Counted from the stretch's first letter, positions 15,993-25,335 are shown. The stretch is DNA of 64,000 nucleotides from JAJRRS01 sp965230275 (GCA_965230275.1 CBDDKO010000002.1:2914001-2978000), one strand, 5' to 3'. Notes: generated by a model from the sequence alone, not told the origin. Numbers and translations are program-made.

Positions 15993-16232
15993 CAGGTGCG
16001 TGGTTCCGACGAATTAGCTGTCGGGGCTACGTGAAAAGGGAAGTGGGGTGCTCGGGATCGGCCGGTTGTGACCGGAATCGATTCTGAAATGCCCCCGCGG
16101 ACGCGCCGCCGTGATGGGTGGCTCCGACGATGAGTCGGGCCTGCGTCCCGCCGAGAGAACCACTGACGGGCCTGCAACGGGCTTGTTGGGAAGGTTGGCG
16201 GAGACGAAACCCTAAGCCGGAAGACCTGCCTG
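15993..16232 (+). ncRNA. Cobalamin (AdoCbl-type) riboswitch
   Basis: The order of conserved blocks fits the family: GGTTCC (16002), AAAAGGGAAGTGGGGTG, then GCCCCCGC, CCACTG, GGGAAGG, and the B12 box AAGCCGGAAGACCTGCC (16214-16230). A long-range pairing downstream (TCCTCGCGAA 16249-16258 with TTCGTGAGGA 16325-16334, followed by a T-rich stretch) may be the expression platform. It lies about 160 bases ahead of a surface protein gene and presumably lowers its expression when B12 is plentiful. The stretch from the tRNA-Gly to this element holds nothing else I can name. Confidence 0.87.
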
Positions 16233-16391
16233 AAGGGTGCCGATGGTGTCCTCGCGAATAGGGACGTTCGGGCAGGTTACGCGTAAGCCGATCACCCTCT
16301 CCGGCCCCGCATGCCCAAGCTGACTTCGTGAGGACGAACATTCTTTGTTTGTCCGAGGGATGCCCTGCGCGATTCGGGGCAAGGAGTCACG

Positions 16392-17441
16392 ATGTTGGCA
16401 AGACCAAGGAAGGCGACGAGATGGATGGTGCCCGTGTGTGCGGGCGTGATGGCGGTCGGCCCGCCGGTGTATGGCGAGCGGTACGCGGATGTGCTCGGGT
16501 ACTTCGAGCCGGGGCAGCACGTGGACGTGGTCTACGGTTCGGACCCGATCGAGCTCTACGACAACGCCCAGGCGGCGCTCGGTGGGCCGGGTGAGCAGGT
16601 CGCGTTATCGCAAGGCACACTCACCGAGATCGTTTCGTTAGGCGGCTGGAGCGATGACGCCGGGTCCGGAACGAACGACCGGACGCCCGGGCTGGTCGTC
16701 GGTTTCAGCAACGAGGTGCTCAACGCGCCGGGTGATGACCTGCTGATCGTCGGCAACGCGCCGTCGACCTTCACGTTTTACGAGCCGGGCTTCGTCGAGG
16801 TCGCGGTCGAATCCGACGGCGGCGGTGCCAAGCCCGGGGGCTGGCAGGATGAGACGTTCTACCTCATCAAGCCCGGTCACTACGACGTGATAACCGATCC
16901 ACGCACGGCCCCGACCGCGATCGGTATCACGACGAACCCCGACTTCAGCCTGAACTACTCATCCCCGTTCGATGACGACACCAATCTGCCGGGCTACTTC
17001 GATATCACTCACGGGGGCGACGGATTCGACCTGGCCGACGCGATCGATCTTGCGGGTAATCCTGTCACGCTCAGCAGCATCGCCTACGTCCGTCTGCGGT
17101 CGATCAGTGACTCGGCCTTCCCGTTCGGGTCGTACTTCGCACCGGAGGTCGATTACCTGAAGGTGCTCGAGCTACCGGGTGACTTCGACGGGGACGGATT
17201 CGTCGGGCTGCAGGACCTGGACCTGGTGCTTAATCACTGGAACCTGTCGGTGCCCGCCGGCTCGTTTTCGCATGGTGACAGCGACGCGGATGGGTTCGTC
17301 GGCTTGGCGGACCTGGACCAAGTCTTGAATAACTGGAATACATCGGCTGCGCCGGCGTCGGGACAGAGTATCCCCGAGCCGGCAACCTTTGTGCTGACTT
17401 CTGCTTTGGCCGGCTTGATGCTTTCGCATCGTCGGGCCTGA
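16392..17441 (+). CDS. PEP-CTERM surface protein with dockerin-like repeats, B12-regulated
   Basis: The 349-residue protein has a signal peptide (to about residue 28). A central domain (about 30-240: ALGGPGEQVALSQGT, LVVGFSNEVLNAPGDDLLIV, YEPGFVEVAVESDG) resembles the cell-surface domain often linked to B12 uptake genes. Two calcium-binding dockerin-like repeats follow (GDFDGDGFVGLQDLDLVLNHW and a second copy with SDADGFVGLADLDQ), and then a PEP-CTERM anchor (IPEPATFVLTSALAGLML). It follows the cobalamin riboswitch. A role in capturing cobalamin at the cell surface is inferred from the riboswitch and the domain. No TonB receptor or btuCD gene is nearby. Confidence 0.8.
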   Translation: MLARPRKATRWMVPVCAGVMAVGPPVYGERYADVLGYFEPGQHVDVVYGSDPIELYDNAQAALGGPGEQVALSQGTLTEIVSLGGWSDDAGSGTNDRTPGLVVGFSNEVLNAPGDDLLIVGNAPSTFTFYEPGFVEVAVESDGGGAKPGGWQDETFYLIKPGHYDVITDPRTAPTAIGITTNPDFSLNYSSPFDDDTNLPGYFDITHGGDGFDLADAIDLAGNPVTLSSIAYVRLRSISDSAFPFGSYFAPEVDYLKVLELPGDFDGDGFVGLQDLDLVLNHWNLSVPAGSFSHGDSDADGFVGLADLDQVLNNWNTSAAPASGQSIPEPATFVLTSALAGLMLSHRRA

Positions 17442-17489
17442 TTTTCTTTTACCTGTTTTATTCTTTTTACCACCAAGAGGAGAAAGACT

Positions 17490-18245
17490 ATGAAAACGCT
17501 ATTGACTTTGGTGGCCGGCACCGTGCTGGCTAACACCGCCCAGGGAACTGTCGTGGACTTTGATGAACTCAATCCCGCTGATCGTCCGTTGTATGGGCCC
17601 GCCAGCCCGAGCTTCGTGTCGAAGGGTGCCACCTTCCAAGGCGGCTTCTATTCGGGTTGGACCTATTCTGATGACAGCGACACCGTCACGCCCGGCTTCA
17701 CGAACCAGTACGCCGCTTACACCGGCGCGGACCTGAGCGGCTCAGGGAACTACGGCATCGCCTATTCGTCAGCAGTACTCGACCTGCCCGCCGGGCAAAC
17801 ACCGGTGTCGGTCTACCTGACCAACACGACCTACGCGGCATTGTCGATGCTCCAGGGCGACAGCTACGCGAAGGTATTTGGCGGTGTGAGCGGTGATGAT
17901 CCGGATTACTTCGATGTGACGTTCACCGGGTACTCGGCCGCCGGCGCTACTGGCGCGGTGACCGGGTCTACGACGTTCCGGTTGGCGGATTACACCTTTT
18001 CGGATAACGCACAGGATTATTTAGTCGACACGTGGGAGTTGGTTGACCTGACGCCGTTGGGCACCGCGGCGTCGATCGGGTTGTCGTGGGACTCGACGGA
18101 CGTCGGGACGTACGGGATCAACACGCCGTTGTATGTGGCGGCGGACAACCTGGTGCTCGTGCCGGAGCCGGGGACGGCCCTGGTGCTGCTGTCGGGTTCG
18201 GGGCTGATGGGTCTCGGCCGTCGGCGGGCCGGGTATGTGTCTTGA
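17490..18245 (+). CDS. DUF4465-type PEP-CTERM protein
   Basis: The 251-residue protein starts after AGGAG, 48 bases behind the previous gene and before a strong terminator, so both form one riboswitch-controlled transcript. After the signal peptide it shows the DUF4465 pattern: YSGWTYSDDSDTVTPGFTNQ, VYLTNTTYAALSMLQGDSYA, GDDPDYFDVTFTGY, TWELVDLTPLGTAASIGLSW and NTPLYVAADNLVLV. It ends in VPEPGTALVLLSGSGLMGLG plus basic residues. DUF4465 proteins are, as far as I recall, found in B12-uptake loci of Bacteroidetes, which agrees with the riboswitch. Confidence 0.8.
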   Translation: MKTLLTLVAGTVLANTAQGTVVDFDELNPADRPLYGPASPSFVSKGATFQGGFYSGWTYSDDSDTVTPGFTNQYAAYTGADLSGSGNYGIAYSSAVLDLPAGQTPVSVYLTNTTYAALSMLQGDSYAKVFGGVSGDDPDYFDVTFTGYSAAGATGAVTGSTTFRLADYTFSDNAQDYLVDTWELVDLTPLGTAASIGLSWDSTDVGTYGINTPLYVAADNLVLVPEPGTALVLLSGSGLMGLGRRRAGYVS

Positions 18246-18251
18246 TTGATT

Positions 18252-18296
18252 GCGGCCGCGGCGGGCAGGTGGGACCCCTGCCGCGGCCGCCCTTTT
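18252..18296 (+). terminator. Rho-independent terminator of B12-regulated operon
   Basis: A GC-rich stem, GCGGCCGCGGC...GCAGG against CCTGCCGCGGCCGC (18277-18290), is followed by CCTTTTTAAT. It starts seven bases after the stop of the DUF4465 gene. Confidence 0.88.
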
Positions 18297-18308
18297 TAAT
18301 CGGTTGAC

Positions 18309-19172
18309 GTGAAGAACGATTACGTGATGAGACGACAACCTGACAACTTGCCTCAAGTGCCTGCCGGCTTCACGCTGATAGAACTACTCGTCGTGATTTC
18401 TATCATCGCGCTGCTGCTTGGGATCCTTCTGCCTGCGCTGGGTAGTGCGCGTGAGACGAGCCGGGGCGCGGTCTGCTTATCGAATCTCAGGCAGCTTGTG
18501 TCCGCCAACACGGTTTATGCTGAGGATAACGGCGGGTTCTATGTGCCAGCGGCGTTCGATATCTTTGATCTCTCTGCGAATGGTAATCGCCAACGCTGGC
18601 ATGGCCGACGCCTCTCTCAATCGGGTTCGATCGAAGACCAGACATTCGATCCTGCACGTGGCCCGCTTGCCGACTACATCGGGCACGGTGGCGCGGTCCG
18701 TCAGTGCCCAACCTTCGAGAACATGATCGATCACAACGCACCGGGGTTTGAACGCGGCAACGGCGGGTACGGATACAACCACGCCTACATCGGCGGCCGG
18801 CGTGATCTATACGGGACAAACAAGAAGTCCGCGACGCACACCGCGCGTGTTGACGACGTGACCCGCCCTACCGAAACGGTTATGTTCACCGACGCCGCGT
18901 TCTACAAGTTCGTCGCAGGCCAGGCCAGACTGATCGAGTATTCGTTTGCAGAGCCGCCCTTCGTTCAGCAGTTCCCCAATGTAGAGCCGACCATGTGGAG
19001 TGCGCCGAGCGTCCACTTCCGGCATCACGAAAAAACTCAAGCCGCCTGGGCAGACGGCCATGTCGCCGGCGGGGCTATGGACTTTACCAATCCCCAATTC
19101 ACGGACTTCTATACCCAGGCAGGTTTCGGCTGGTTTGGGCCCGAGGGGATCGATCTTTTCGACCTGGAATAA
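18309..19172 (+). CDS. Type II secretion pseudopilin-like protein (DUF1559 type)
   Basis: The 287-residue product (GTG start; ATG 18327 also possible) has a prepilin peptidase site and N-terminal helix (GFTLIELLVVISIIALLLGI), followed by NLRQL and, near the end, AWADGHVAGG, the H-x9-DG type motif of the large pseudopilin family expanded in planctomycetes. It is exported and N-methylated by a prepilin peptidase. It lies behind the terminator of the B12 operon, so it probably has its own promoter. Confidence 0.88.
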   Translation: MKNDYVMRRQPDNLPQVPAGFTLIELLVVISIIALLLGILLPALGSARETSRGAVCLSNLRQLVSANTVYAEDNGGFYVPAAFDIFDLSANGNRQRWHGRRLSQSGSIEDQTFDPARGPLADYIGHGGAVRQCPTFENMIDHNAPGFERGNGGYGYNHAYIGGRRDLYGTNKKSATHTARVDDVTRPTETVMFTDAAFYKFVAGQARLIEYSFAEPPFVQQFPNVEPTMWSAPSVHFRHHEKTQAAWADGHVAGGAMDFTNPQFTDFYTQAGFGWFGPEGIDLFDLE

Positions 19173-19248
19173 TGCGGGTGAATCACGTGTTGGCTATGGG
19201 GCGTGTCTACAATAGACGCGATAAACCATCCTGCTACAATCCCCCGCT

Positions 19249-20280
19249 ATGACTGAGAACCACCCTATCGAAAACGTCACGATCGTCGGCTCCGGCCCCG
19301 CCGGCTGGACCGCCGCCATCTACGCCGCCCGCGCCAATCTCAAGCCGCTGGTCTTCCCCGGCCGTGCGACCGGCAAGGACCTCATGCCCGGCGGTCAGCT
19401 GATGCTCACCACCGATGTCGAGAACTACCCCGGCTTCCCCACCGGCGTGATGGGACCGGAGATGATGCAGATGTTCTGCGACCAGGCGCTGCGTTTCGGC
19501 ACACGTGTCGTAACCGACGAAGGCATCAAGACCGGCGACGAGTTCCAGACCGGGCTCTACACGCCGTTCCAGAACGTTAAGTCGGTCGACCTCTCAAGCC
19601 GACCGTTTACCGTCACCGGCGACAACGGTGTGGTGGTTAAGTCCCACAGCGTCATCATCGCCACCGGCGCCAAGGCCAACTGGCTGGGCCTGGAGAACGA
19701 GCTACGTCTCGCCCAATCCGGCGGCGGTGTGAGCGCGTGTGCCGTCTGCGACGGGGCCCTGCCGATGTTCCGTGAAGCCGAGCTGGCTGTCGTGGGCGGG
19801 GGCGACTCGGCGGTCGAGGAAGCCAGCTACCTGACGAAGTTCGCCTCGAAGGTGTACATGATTGTTCGGCGTGACGAGTTGCGTGCCAGTAAGATCATGG
19901 CCGACCGCGCGAAGAATAACCCGAAGATCGAGATCCTCTGGAACACGAAGGTCGTCGATGTCCTGGGCGATAAGGTGATCACGGGCGTCATCCTCGAAGA
20001 CACCAAGACCGGCGAGCAACGCGAGCAGGCGGTCGGCGGGCTCTTCATGGCGATCGGCCACACCCCGATCACCGAGTTCCTCGACGGCCAGCTCGATACC
20101 GACGACGCCGGCTATATCAAGCTCGAAGACCCCTACCGCTCGACGACGAAGATCGAAGGCGTCTTCATCGCGGGGGATGTCGCCGACCATGTCTACCGCC
20201 AGGCGATCACCGCGGCGGGCATGGGCTGCAAGGCCGCGATCGACGCGGAGCGCTGGCTCGCCGAACAGGGCGTCGATTAA
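19249..20280 (+). CDS. trxB: Thioredoxin reductase
   Basis: The 343-residue flavoprotein has the FAD-binding GSGPAGWTAAIYAARA near the N-terminus, the redox pair CAVC (C164, C167), the NADPH-binding GGGDSAVEEASYL and the C-terminal FAD motif GVFIAGDVADHVYRQAITAA. It reduces thioredoxin with NADPH in the cytoplasm. It is about 20 residues longer than the E. coli enzyme through an N-terminal extension and an inserted segment near residue 100. It appears to be a single-gene unit. Confidence 0.95.
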   Translation: MTENHPIENVTIVGSGPAGWTAAIYAARANLKPLVFPGRATGKDLMPGGQLMLTTDVENYPGFPTGVMGPEMMQMFCDQALRFGTRVVTDEGIKTGDEFQTGLYTPFQNVKSVDLSSRPFTVTGDNGVVVKSHSVIIATGAKANWLGLENELRLAQSGGGVSACAVCDGALPMFREAELAVVGGGDSAVEEASYLTKFASKVYMIVRRDELRASKIMADRAKNNPKIEILWNTKVVDVLGDKVITGVILEDTKTGEQREQAVGGLFMAIGHTPITEFLDGQLDTDDAGYIKLEDPYRSTTKIEGVFIAGDVADHVYRQAITAAGMGCKAAIDAERWLAEQGVD

Positions 20281-20482
20281 GCGTTAACCAGACAATAATT
20301 TATTAAGACCTTTGCCCGTACGGCCGTGTTCTGGCATAATCCGTCTAGAGCGGGGGGTTATCGTTTCGGGCATCTCGTCTGAGCAGCCTTCCGCATAGAC
20401 CCACGCGCCGCAGTTCCGCGGTTCCGTCAGGCCGGTCACGCAGTTTGCTGCTGCATGTCAGGCCGGAAAGGCCGGGCAAGCT

Positions 20483-23422
20483 ATGCACGAAGCGGATCCC
20501 ACACAACAATTCCCCGACATGGAGCCCGGCAAGAGCCCGCCCATGCTCAGTTCGGTCAACGGCATCGGCTTTATGATGTACGGCCGACGGGATCACGACG
20601 AGGCCACCAATACCTACATCAAGTCCTGGTGCCTGGGCGTCTTCTTCATCCCCCTGTTCATATTGGGCGCCTACCGCGTAGCCGACGCGGAAGCCGGCGG
20701 GTGGCACTGCCTTGGTAAGGTCGCGCTGTCGCCGCTGGCCATGGCGTGGAACGTGATCATCCTTGCCGCGTTACTTACCGGCATAAGTCTGGGGGCATGG
20801 ACCTACCACACGGGGACGCCCAACTACCAGGCTGGCCAGAAAATCGCCCAAGCGGAAGCAGACGCGCAGGGGGGCAGGCTCATCCGCGCCGCCCGGGCCT
20901 ACCACGAAGTCGCCGGCGGCAACACAACCCACGCGCCCGAAGCGCAGCAGAAACTCAAGACGCTCTTGGATACAGGGATCGAAAACGCTCCCGCGGATCA
21001 GGTCGTCGGCGTTATCGAGATCGTCATCGACCGCCGCAATCCGCAGAACACACCCAGGGAGTACCCCGAGTTGATCAGCCGTTTGCTGCGCCTGATCAAC
21101 CAATTCAAAACCACCGACCCGCGGGGCGCGCTGGACCTGATCGACTGCGTCATCCAGATGCAGGGGATTAGCGACGAGATGCTTGCCCTGCGCGAATCCC
21201 TGCTTCTCGGTGTCGTCAAGGCCGACCCCGACGACATGGAGGCGATGGCAGAACTGGCCATGATCTACGAAGCGCGTGGCGAGGATCAGGCTTGTATCGA
21301 CCTGCTTGAGCCGTACAAAGACCGGCTCGGTGATACCCAGGGTGCGCGTGTCCTCGGCCAGATGTACGCCGCCCGCGGTCAGTACGGGCCGGCGTACGAT
21401 CTGCTGAAGCCTTACACCGCCAACCGGCTTGAACAATTACACGACGCCGAGCAGGCATACGAAACCGCCATCAACACGGCCTGGGACCACCAGATCGATC
21501 TACTCAATCAGGGGCAAGGCCCCAGCAGATTTTACGATGCTTATGATCGGGCCGACGAGGCCGAACAGATAACGATGGTTGATACGTATGTCCAGGAACA
21601 GATCGCAGACAACCCCAGTATCCTCGCCGCAATCGACAACCTGACCGAGGCGTCCTCCGTCGTCCCCGTCGCGCTGGACCTGGGTATCGTGATGCTCGGG
21701 CGTGCCTCGTCCATGACCGACCCCCAAGCCAAACGCGCTGAACTCGAACAAGCCGAGCAGACCTTCCTGGCGATCCGGGGCATCGCCGGAGAGGCCGACG
21801 AGTTCAAGCTCTACCTCGGACAGGTCTACTTCTGGCTGGGCAGGGCCGACGAAGGCAGGCAGTTATTCGACGAGATGCTTGAATCCAGCGGCCGGTCCTA
21901 CGAGGTGCTGCTCGCGGTCTCCAACCTGATGCGCGAGGTCGGCCTGACTTCCGAAGCTCGGACACTGGCCGAAGAGGCCTACCGGAGCACAACAGACACT
22001 ACCGAGCAGTACAACGCCGCTCACACCCGGGCCATCATGTCACTGAGTCGTGAAGACGAGATCGACTGGCTGCGGCGGGCCGACCCGAATAACGCTTACA
22101 CGCAGGCCACTCTGAATTCTACTCTCGGCGCGCAGGCAATCGCACAGGGCCGAACCGAAGAGGCGGAGAACTACCTGAACAAAGCGATCCTCGCATATGA
22201 GAAGCTCCCGGAGGACGCGGTGGTGCTGAACAACCAGGCGCTGGCGTATATGACCCTGTACAACGTCAATGCCGATCCCGAGATGATCAATCAGGCGGTC
22301 AGCCGGCTCGATAAAGCCGTACAACTCGAACCCGACGACAGCATCCTCATGTCCAATACCGCTTCCCAACACCTGCAGGTGGCGGCCTATGACCTCGCCA
22401 AGGACAGGATCGATTATGTAACGCTTGTCGCCTCGGCCTCTACGGACGCGATCTATTATCTGTACAACACGGACGAAGAACGTGTCAGAACGATCAACAC
22501 ACTGATCAACCACGCGTCTATCCAACAGGCCATGGGGTACGCCGATCGGTTAATGCTTGTCGCGCCCCAGTCGAGTTCAAGCTACGTGATCCCTGTTATG
22601 GTCCACAGTTTTACCGAAGACGTCGATCAACTCGCCCACATGGTCCGGCGGTTGGAAGCCGTCGACATCGAGCTGACGGACACGATGACCGTAAGACGGG
22701 CCTACTACGCCGGCGAGCGCGACGAAAAGTACCGGCTGGAGCATTCTGCCGGGCTCAAGAAGGCGGAGGCGTCACTGGGCCGTATCGACCCTACCGCCGA
22801 CCCGACGACGTTTGCGTACGCCGTGGGATTGTTGCTCGAGCAGTCGATCGCGTCCTGGCATATCGGGGGCGAGGTCGACGCCGACCGCTTAGTCGGCCTG
22901 GCCGAGCAGGCTTATGCCGCAGCGCCTTCCGCGGGATCGGGAGCCACCTTAAGAAGCGCGCTGAGCCTGCGCGTGCTTGAGCAGGTAAAAGATCGGGACC
23001 CGGCGTTGTCGCGATTCATCACCGACGGTCGCCGGGCACTCGACCCGCAGGAGGTCATGATCCTGGCGGCCAGGGCCCCCGAGCCGTTCGCCGCCATCCT
23101 TGTAGAACACCCCGACGTACAGCGCATCGCGGCTATGTTTATTCAAGAGGCCGGACGTTTCGCCAACGTCTGGAGCCCAAACCGGTGGGCGCTGGTCGAG
23201 GCGACGAATCCGGATGCCGCTGAAGAGGCCAAGCAGTCCATCCGTTCCGACGAAGCCGCAAGGCTGCGACGGGAGATCACCGTGGCCTTGTTCGGTGTAA
23301 CCCCAAATTCGGTCATCACAGATCTCTGGCTGGCACAGATGGATGGGGACTTGACCAAGGCGATGAAGGCCCTTGCCCAGGCGGAGCGAGAGAAAATACC
23401 GCTGCCCGATATCCGGCCCTGA
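20483..23422 (+). CDS. Large TPR-repeat membrane protein
   Basis: The 979-residue protein has two hydrophobic segments (WCLGVFFIPLFILGAYRV at about 50-70 and MAWNVIILAALLTGISLGAW at about 88-110) followed by a long helical solenoid with many tetratricopeptide-type helices (for example AIAQGRTEEAENYLNKAILAY and AVQLEPDDSILMSNTASQHL). It is probably anchored in the cytoplasmic membrane with the repeat region as a scaffold. A specific function cannot be named. It stands alone between trxB and the ArsR cluster. Confidence 0.75.
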   Translation: MHEADPTQQFPDMEPGKSPPMLSSVNGIGFMMYGRRDHDEATNTYIKSWCLGVFFIPLFILGAYRVADAEAGGWHCLGKVALSPLAMAWNVIILAALLTGISLGAWTYHTGTPNYQAGQKIAQAEADAQGGRLIRAARAYHEVAGGNTTHAPEAQQKLKTLLDTGIENAPADQVVGVIEIVIDRRNPQNTPREYPELISRLLRLINQFKTTDPRGALDLIDCVIQMQGISDEMLALRESLLLGVVKADPDDMEAMAELAMIYEARGEDQACIDLLEPYKDRLGDTQGARVLGQMYAARGQYGPAYDLLKPYTANRLEQLHDAEQAYETAINTAWDHQIDLLNQGQGPSRFYDAYDRADEAEQITMVDTYVQEQIADNPSILAAIDNLTEASSVVPVALDLGIVMLGRASSMTDPQAKRAELEQAEQTFLAIRGIAGEADEFKLYLGQVYFWLGRADEGRQLFDEMLESSGRSYEVLLAVSNLMREVGLTSEARTLAEEAYRSTTDTTEQYNAAHTRAIMSLSREDEIDWLRRADPNNAYTQATLNSTLGAQAIAQGRTEEAENYLNKAILAYEKLPEDAVVLNNQALAYMTLYNVNADPEMINQAVSRLDKAVQLEPDDSILMSNTASQHLQVAAYDLAKDRIDYVTLVASASTDAIYYLYNTDEERVRTINTLINHASIQQAMGYADRLMLVAPQSSSSYVIPVMVHSFTEDVDQLAHMVRRLEAVDIELTDTMTVRRAYYAGERDEKYRLEHSAGLKKAEASLGRIDPTADPTTFAYAVGLLLEQSIASWHIGGEVDADRLVGLAEQAYAAAPSAGSGATLRSALSLRVLEQVKDRDPALSRFITDGRRALDPQEVMILAARAPEPFAAILVEHPDVQRIAAMFIQEAGRFANVWSPNRWALVEATNPDAAEEAKQSIRSDEAARLRREITVALFGVTPNSVITDLWLAQMDGDLTKAMKALAQAEREKIPLPDIRP

Positions 23423-23482
23423 CCGAGTAGCTTTCAATAATACTATAAATAACAGCAAGTAAGGTATTGCCAGGATGGTCCC

Positions 23483-23526
23483 TTGACAGGAATTCTGCCC
23501 AGCCTTATATTTAACCATATGGTTAA
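23483..23526 (+). promoter_or_regulatory. Promoter with ArsR operator palindrome
   Basis: TTGACA (23483-23488), a 17-base spacer and TATATT (23506-23511) are followed by the perfect 16-bp palindrome TTAACCATATGGTTAA (23511-23526). The palindrome covers the end of the -10 box and the ATG at 23519. The expected start of transcription falls at about 23518, so the mRNA is probably leaderless and the regulator would repress itself. Confidence 0.75.
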
Positions 23527-23875
23527 GCATATGAGCCCCTCACTTGATGCAACCTTTGCCGCCCTGGCGGACCCGACCCGGCGCGCGATCCTTACCCGGC
23601 TCGGCGAGGCGGACCCGCACACCGGCGTCACGGTCGGCGAATTAGCTGAGCCTTTCGACGTGTCGCTGCCGGCAATCAGTAAACACCTGCGCGTCCTCGA
23701 GCGGGCGGGGCTGCTCAAGCAACAACGGGACGGCCGAATCCGTCGCTGCCGACTGGACCCCACCCCAATGACCGAAGCGGAAAAGTGGTTGACCTTCCAT
23801 AAGCAGTTCTGGGACCACCAACTCGACAATCTCACCGGCTTCCTCGAGCAGTCCGCAGACGAATCAAGGCCTTGA
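23519..23875 (+). CDS. ArsR-family regulator
   Basis: The 118-residue winged-helix protein has ATFAALADPTRRAILTRLGE, then VGELAEPFDVSLPAISKHLR and VLERAGLLKQQRDGRIRRC. It lacks obvious metal-binding cysteines and fits the ArsR group that sits next to SRPBCC genes (the SdpR-like type). Starts at 23519 and 23531 are possible; both lie in or next to the palindrome. It heads a cluster with a TfoX-like and an SRPBCC gene, which it likely controls. Confidence 0.88.
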   Translation: MVKHMSPSLDATFAALADPTRRAILTRLGEADPHTGVTVGELAEPFDVSLPAISKHLRVLERAGLLKQQRDGRIRRCRLDPTPMTEAEKWLTFHKQFWDHQLDNLTGFLEQSADESRP

Positions 23876-23950
23876 GTTTCAAAGGATTCGCCTGGCAGTC
23901 GGTTTACGTTGAGCCGACACGAGAACGGAATTACCCAATGAGCTCTCGCC

Positions 23951-24319
23951 ATGCATAGCGATCCAAAACTGACTGAGCGCATTCGAGATGCTTCTGTTGA
24001 TCTCGGGCTCAGCGAGAAGATCATGTTCGGCGGAGCCTCGTTTTTCCTAAACGGGAACTTTTGCTGTGGCGTGTATCACGACATGCTGGTACTACGCATC
24101 GGTGAAGACCGGGCGATCGAGGCGCTATTCAAGCCGAATGTGGTGCCCATGGATATCACGGGCAGGCCGATGACCGGATGGGTTATGGTCAAGCCCGCGG
24201 GCACTAAAACTAAAGCGCAGCTCAATCAATGGCTGACGATGGCGGTTGATTATGTCAGCACGCTCCCGGCGAAACAGACCAAGAAGAAAACTAAGAAAAA
24301 GACCAAGAAGAAAAAGTAG
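23951..24319 (+). CDS. TfoX N-terminal domain protein with lysine tail
   Basis: The 122-residue product matches the TfoX/Sxy N-terminal domain (EKIMFGGASFFLNGNFCCGV, then MLVLRIGEDRAIEAL and GWVMVKPAGTKTKAQLNQWL). It lacks the C-terminal DNA-binding-type domain of competence TfoX. Residues 105-122 are a run of KKKT units ending KKKK, a highly basic tail that may bind nucleic acid or come from repeat expansion. It is between the ArsR and SRPBCC genes. Confidence 0.82.
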   Translation: MHSDPKLTERIRDASVDLGLSEKIMFGGASFFLNGNFCCGVYHDMLVLRIGEDRAIEALFKPNVVPMDITGRPMTGWVMVKPAGTKTKAQLNQWLTMAVDYVSTLPAKQTKKKTKKKTKKKK

Positions 24320-24355
24320 CACCCCTGACCCTTCACCCCTACTAGGAATCTAGCC

Positions 24356-24832
24356 ATGACCGAAGCTATTGGAAACTACGTCCGCCTGACACGACTGATC
24401 CGAGCCCCGAGAGAGCAGGTTTTTGATGCCTGGCTCAACACAGATGTGCGCAAGCAGTGGTGGTGCGCCTCGCCGGAGATGTCGTGCAATACCTGTGAGA
24501 TCGATCCGGCCGTGGGCGGTCGGTACCGCCTGGGCATGACGGACCCTGAAGGCAAGGAATACGTCGTCACGGGTGAGTTCACCGAGCTCGATCCGCCGAA
24601 CAAGCTGAGTTTCACCTGGACGTGGGACCACGACGTCAACTTCGGCGGGAACTCGGTGGTCACCATCGAGCTCTTCGACGCCACTTATAAGGATGAGCCC
24701 GCGACGGAGCTACTGCTGACGCACGAACCGCTGAACAAGCCGCTTGAACGAAGCGACCACACGATGGGTTGGCTGGGGTGTCTTAAATCGCTTGGCGGGC
24801 ACTTTGCCGCGTTGGCTGATGCTTCCGCATAA
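24356..24832 (+). CDS. SRPBCC (AHSA1-type) protein
   Basis: The 158-residue protein has the START/AHA1-like pattern: RLIRAPREQVFDAWLNTDV, KQWWCASPEMSC, GRYRLGMTDPEGKEYVVTGE, PPNKLSFTWTWDH and GWLGCLKSLGGHF. These proteins bind small hydrophobic ligands in a helix-grip cavity. It is often paired with an ArsR regulator, as here. Confidence 0.88.
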   Translation: MTEAIGNYVRLTRLIRAPREQVFDAWLNTDVRKQWWCASPEMSCNTCEIDPAVGGRYRLGMTDPEGKEYVVTGEFTELDPPNKLSFTWTWDHDVNFGGNSVVTIELFDATYKDEPATELLLTHEPLNKPLERSDHTMGWLGCLKSLGGHFAALADASA

Positions 24833-24933
24833 TGCGTTGAACCGGGCTTGACAACACCAAACAAATACCTATCATAATATGCTCTTGCAGGGCCTCGAAC
24901 CGTGAAACCATAACTTCAATCAGGAGCCACCCC

Positions 24934-25335
24934 ATGCCTACCGACACCTCAGACACCTTGGCCATCGGCAAGCAGCTTGCCGAGTTCTGCAACCAAGGCC
25001 AGAACCTCGATGCCATCAACGCCCTTTACTCGGATGACATCGTCAGCGTCGAGGCCTTCGACTCCGGCAACCCCGACATGCCGCAGACCATGACCGGCAT
25101 CGATGCCATCCGCGGGAAGAATCAGTGGTGGAGCGAGAACCACGAAGTCCATTCGGGCAATGTGGCCGGCCCGTTCCCGCACGGCGACAAGTTCATCCTC
25201 CTGTTCGACTACGACGTGACCGCCAAGTGCGGCCCGATGAACGGCCAACGCATGCAGATGCAGGAAGCCGGCCTGTACACCGTCGAGAACGGCAAGATCG
25301 TCAAGGAAGAGTTCTTCTACGACATGGGCGGGTGA
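24934..25335 (+). CDS. SnoaL-like (NTF2 fold) protein
   Basis: The 133-residue protein has an NTF2-type plan: KQLAEFCNQGQNLDAINALY, DDIVSVEAFDSG, GIDAIRGKNQWWSENHEVHS, FILLFDYDVTAKCGP and GKIVKEEFFYDMG. It is probably a ligand-binding or isomerase-type protein of unknown substrate. It follows an AGGAG site and may have its own promoter in the 100-base gap. Confidence 0.82.
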   Translation: MPTDTSDTLAIGKQLAEFCNQGQNLDAINALYSDDIVSVEAFDSGNPDMPQTMTGIDAIRGKNQWWSENHEVHSGNVAGPFPHGDKFILLFDYDVTAKCGPMNGQRMQMQEAGLYTVENGKIVKEEFFYDMGG

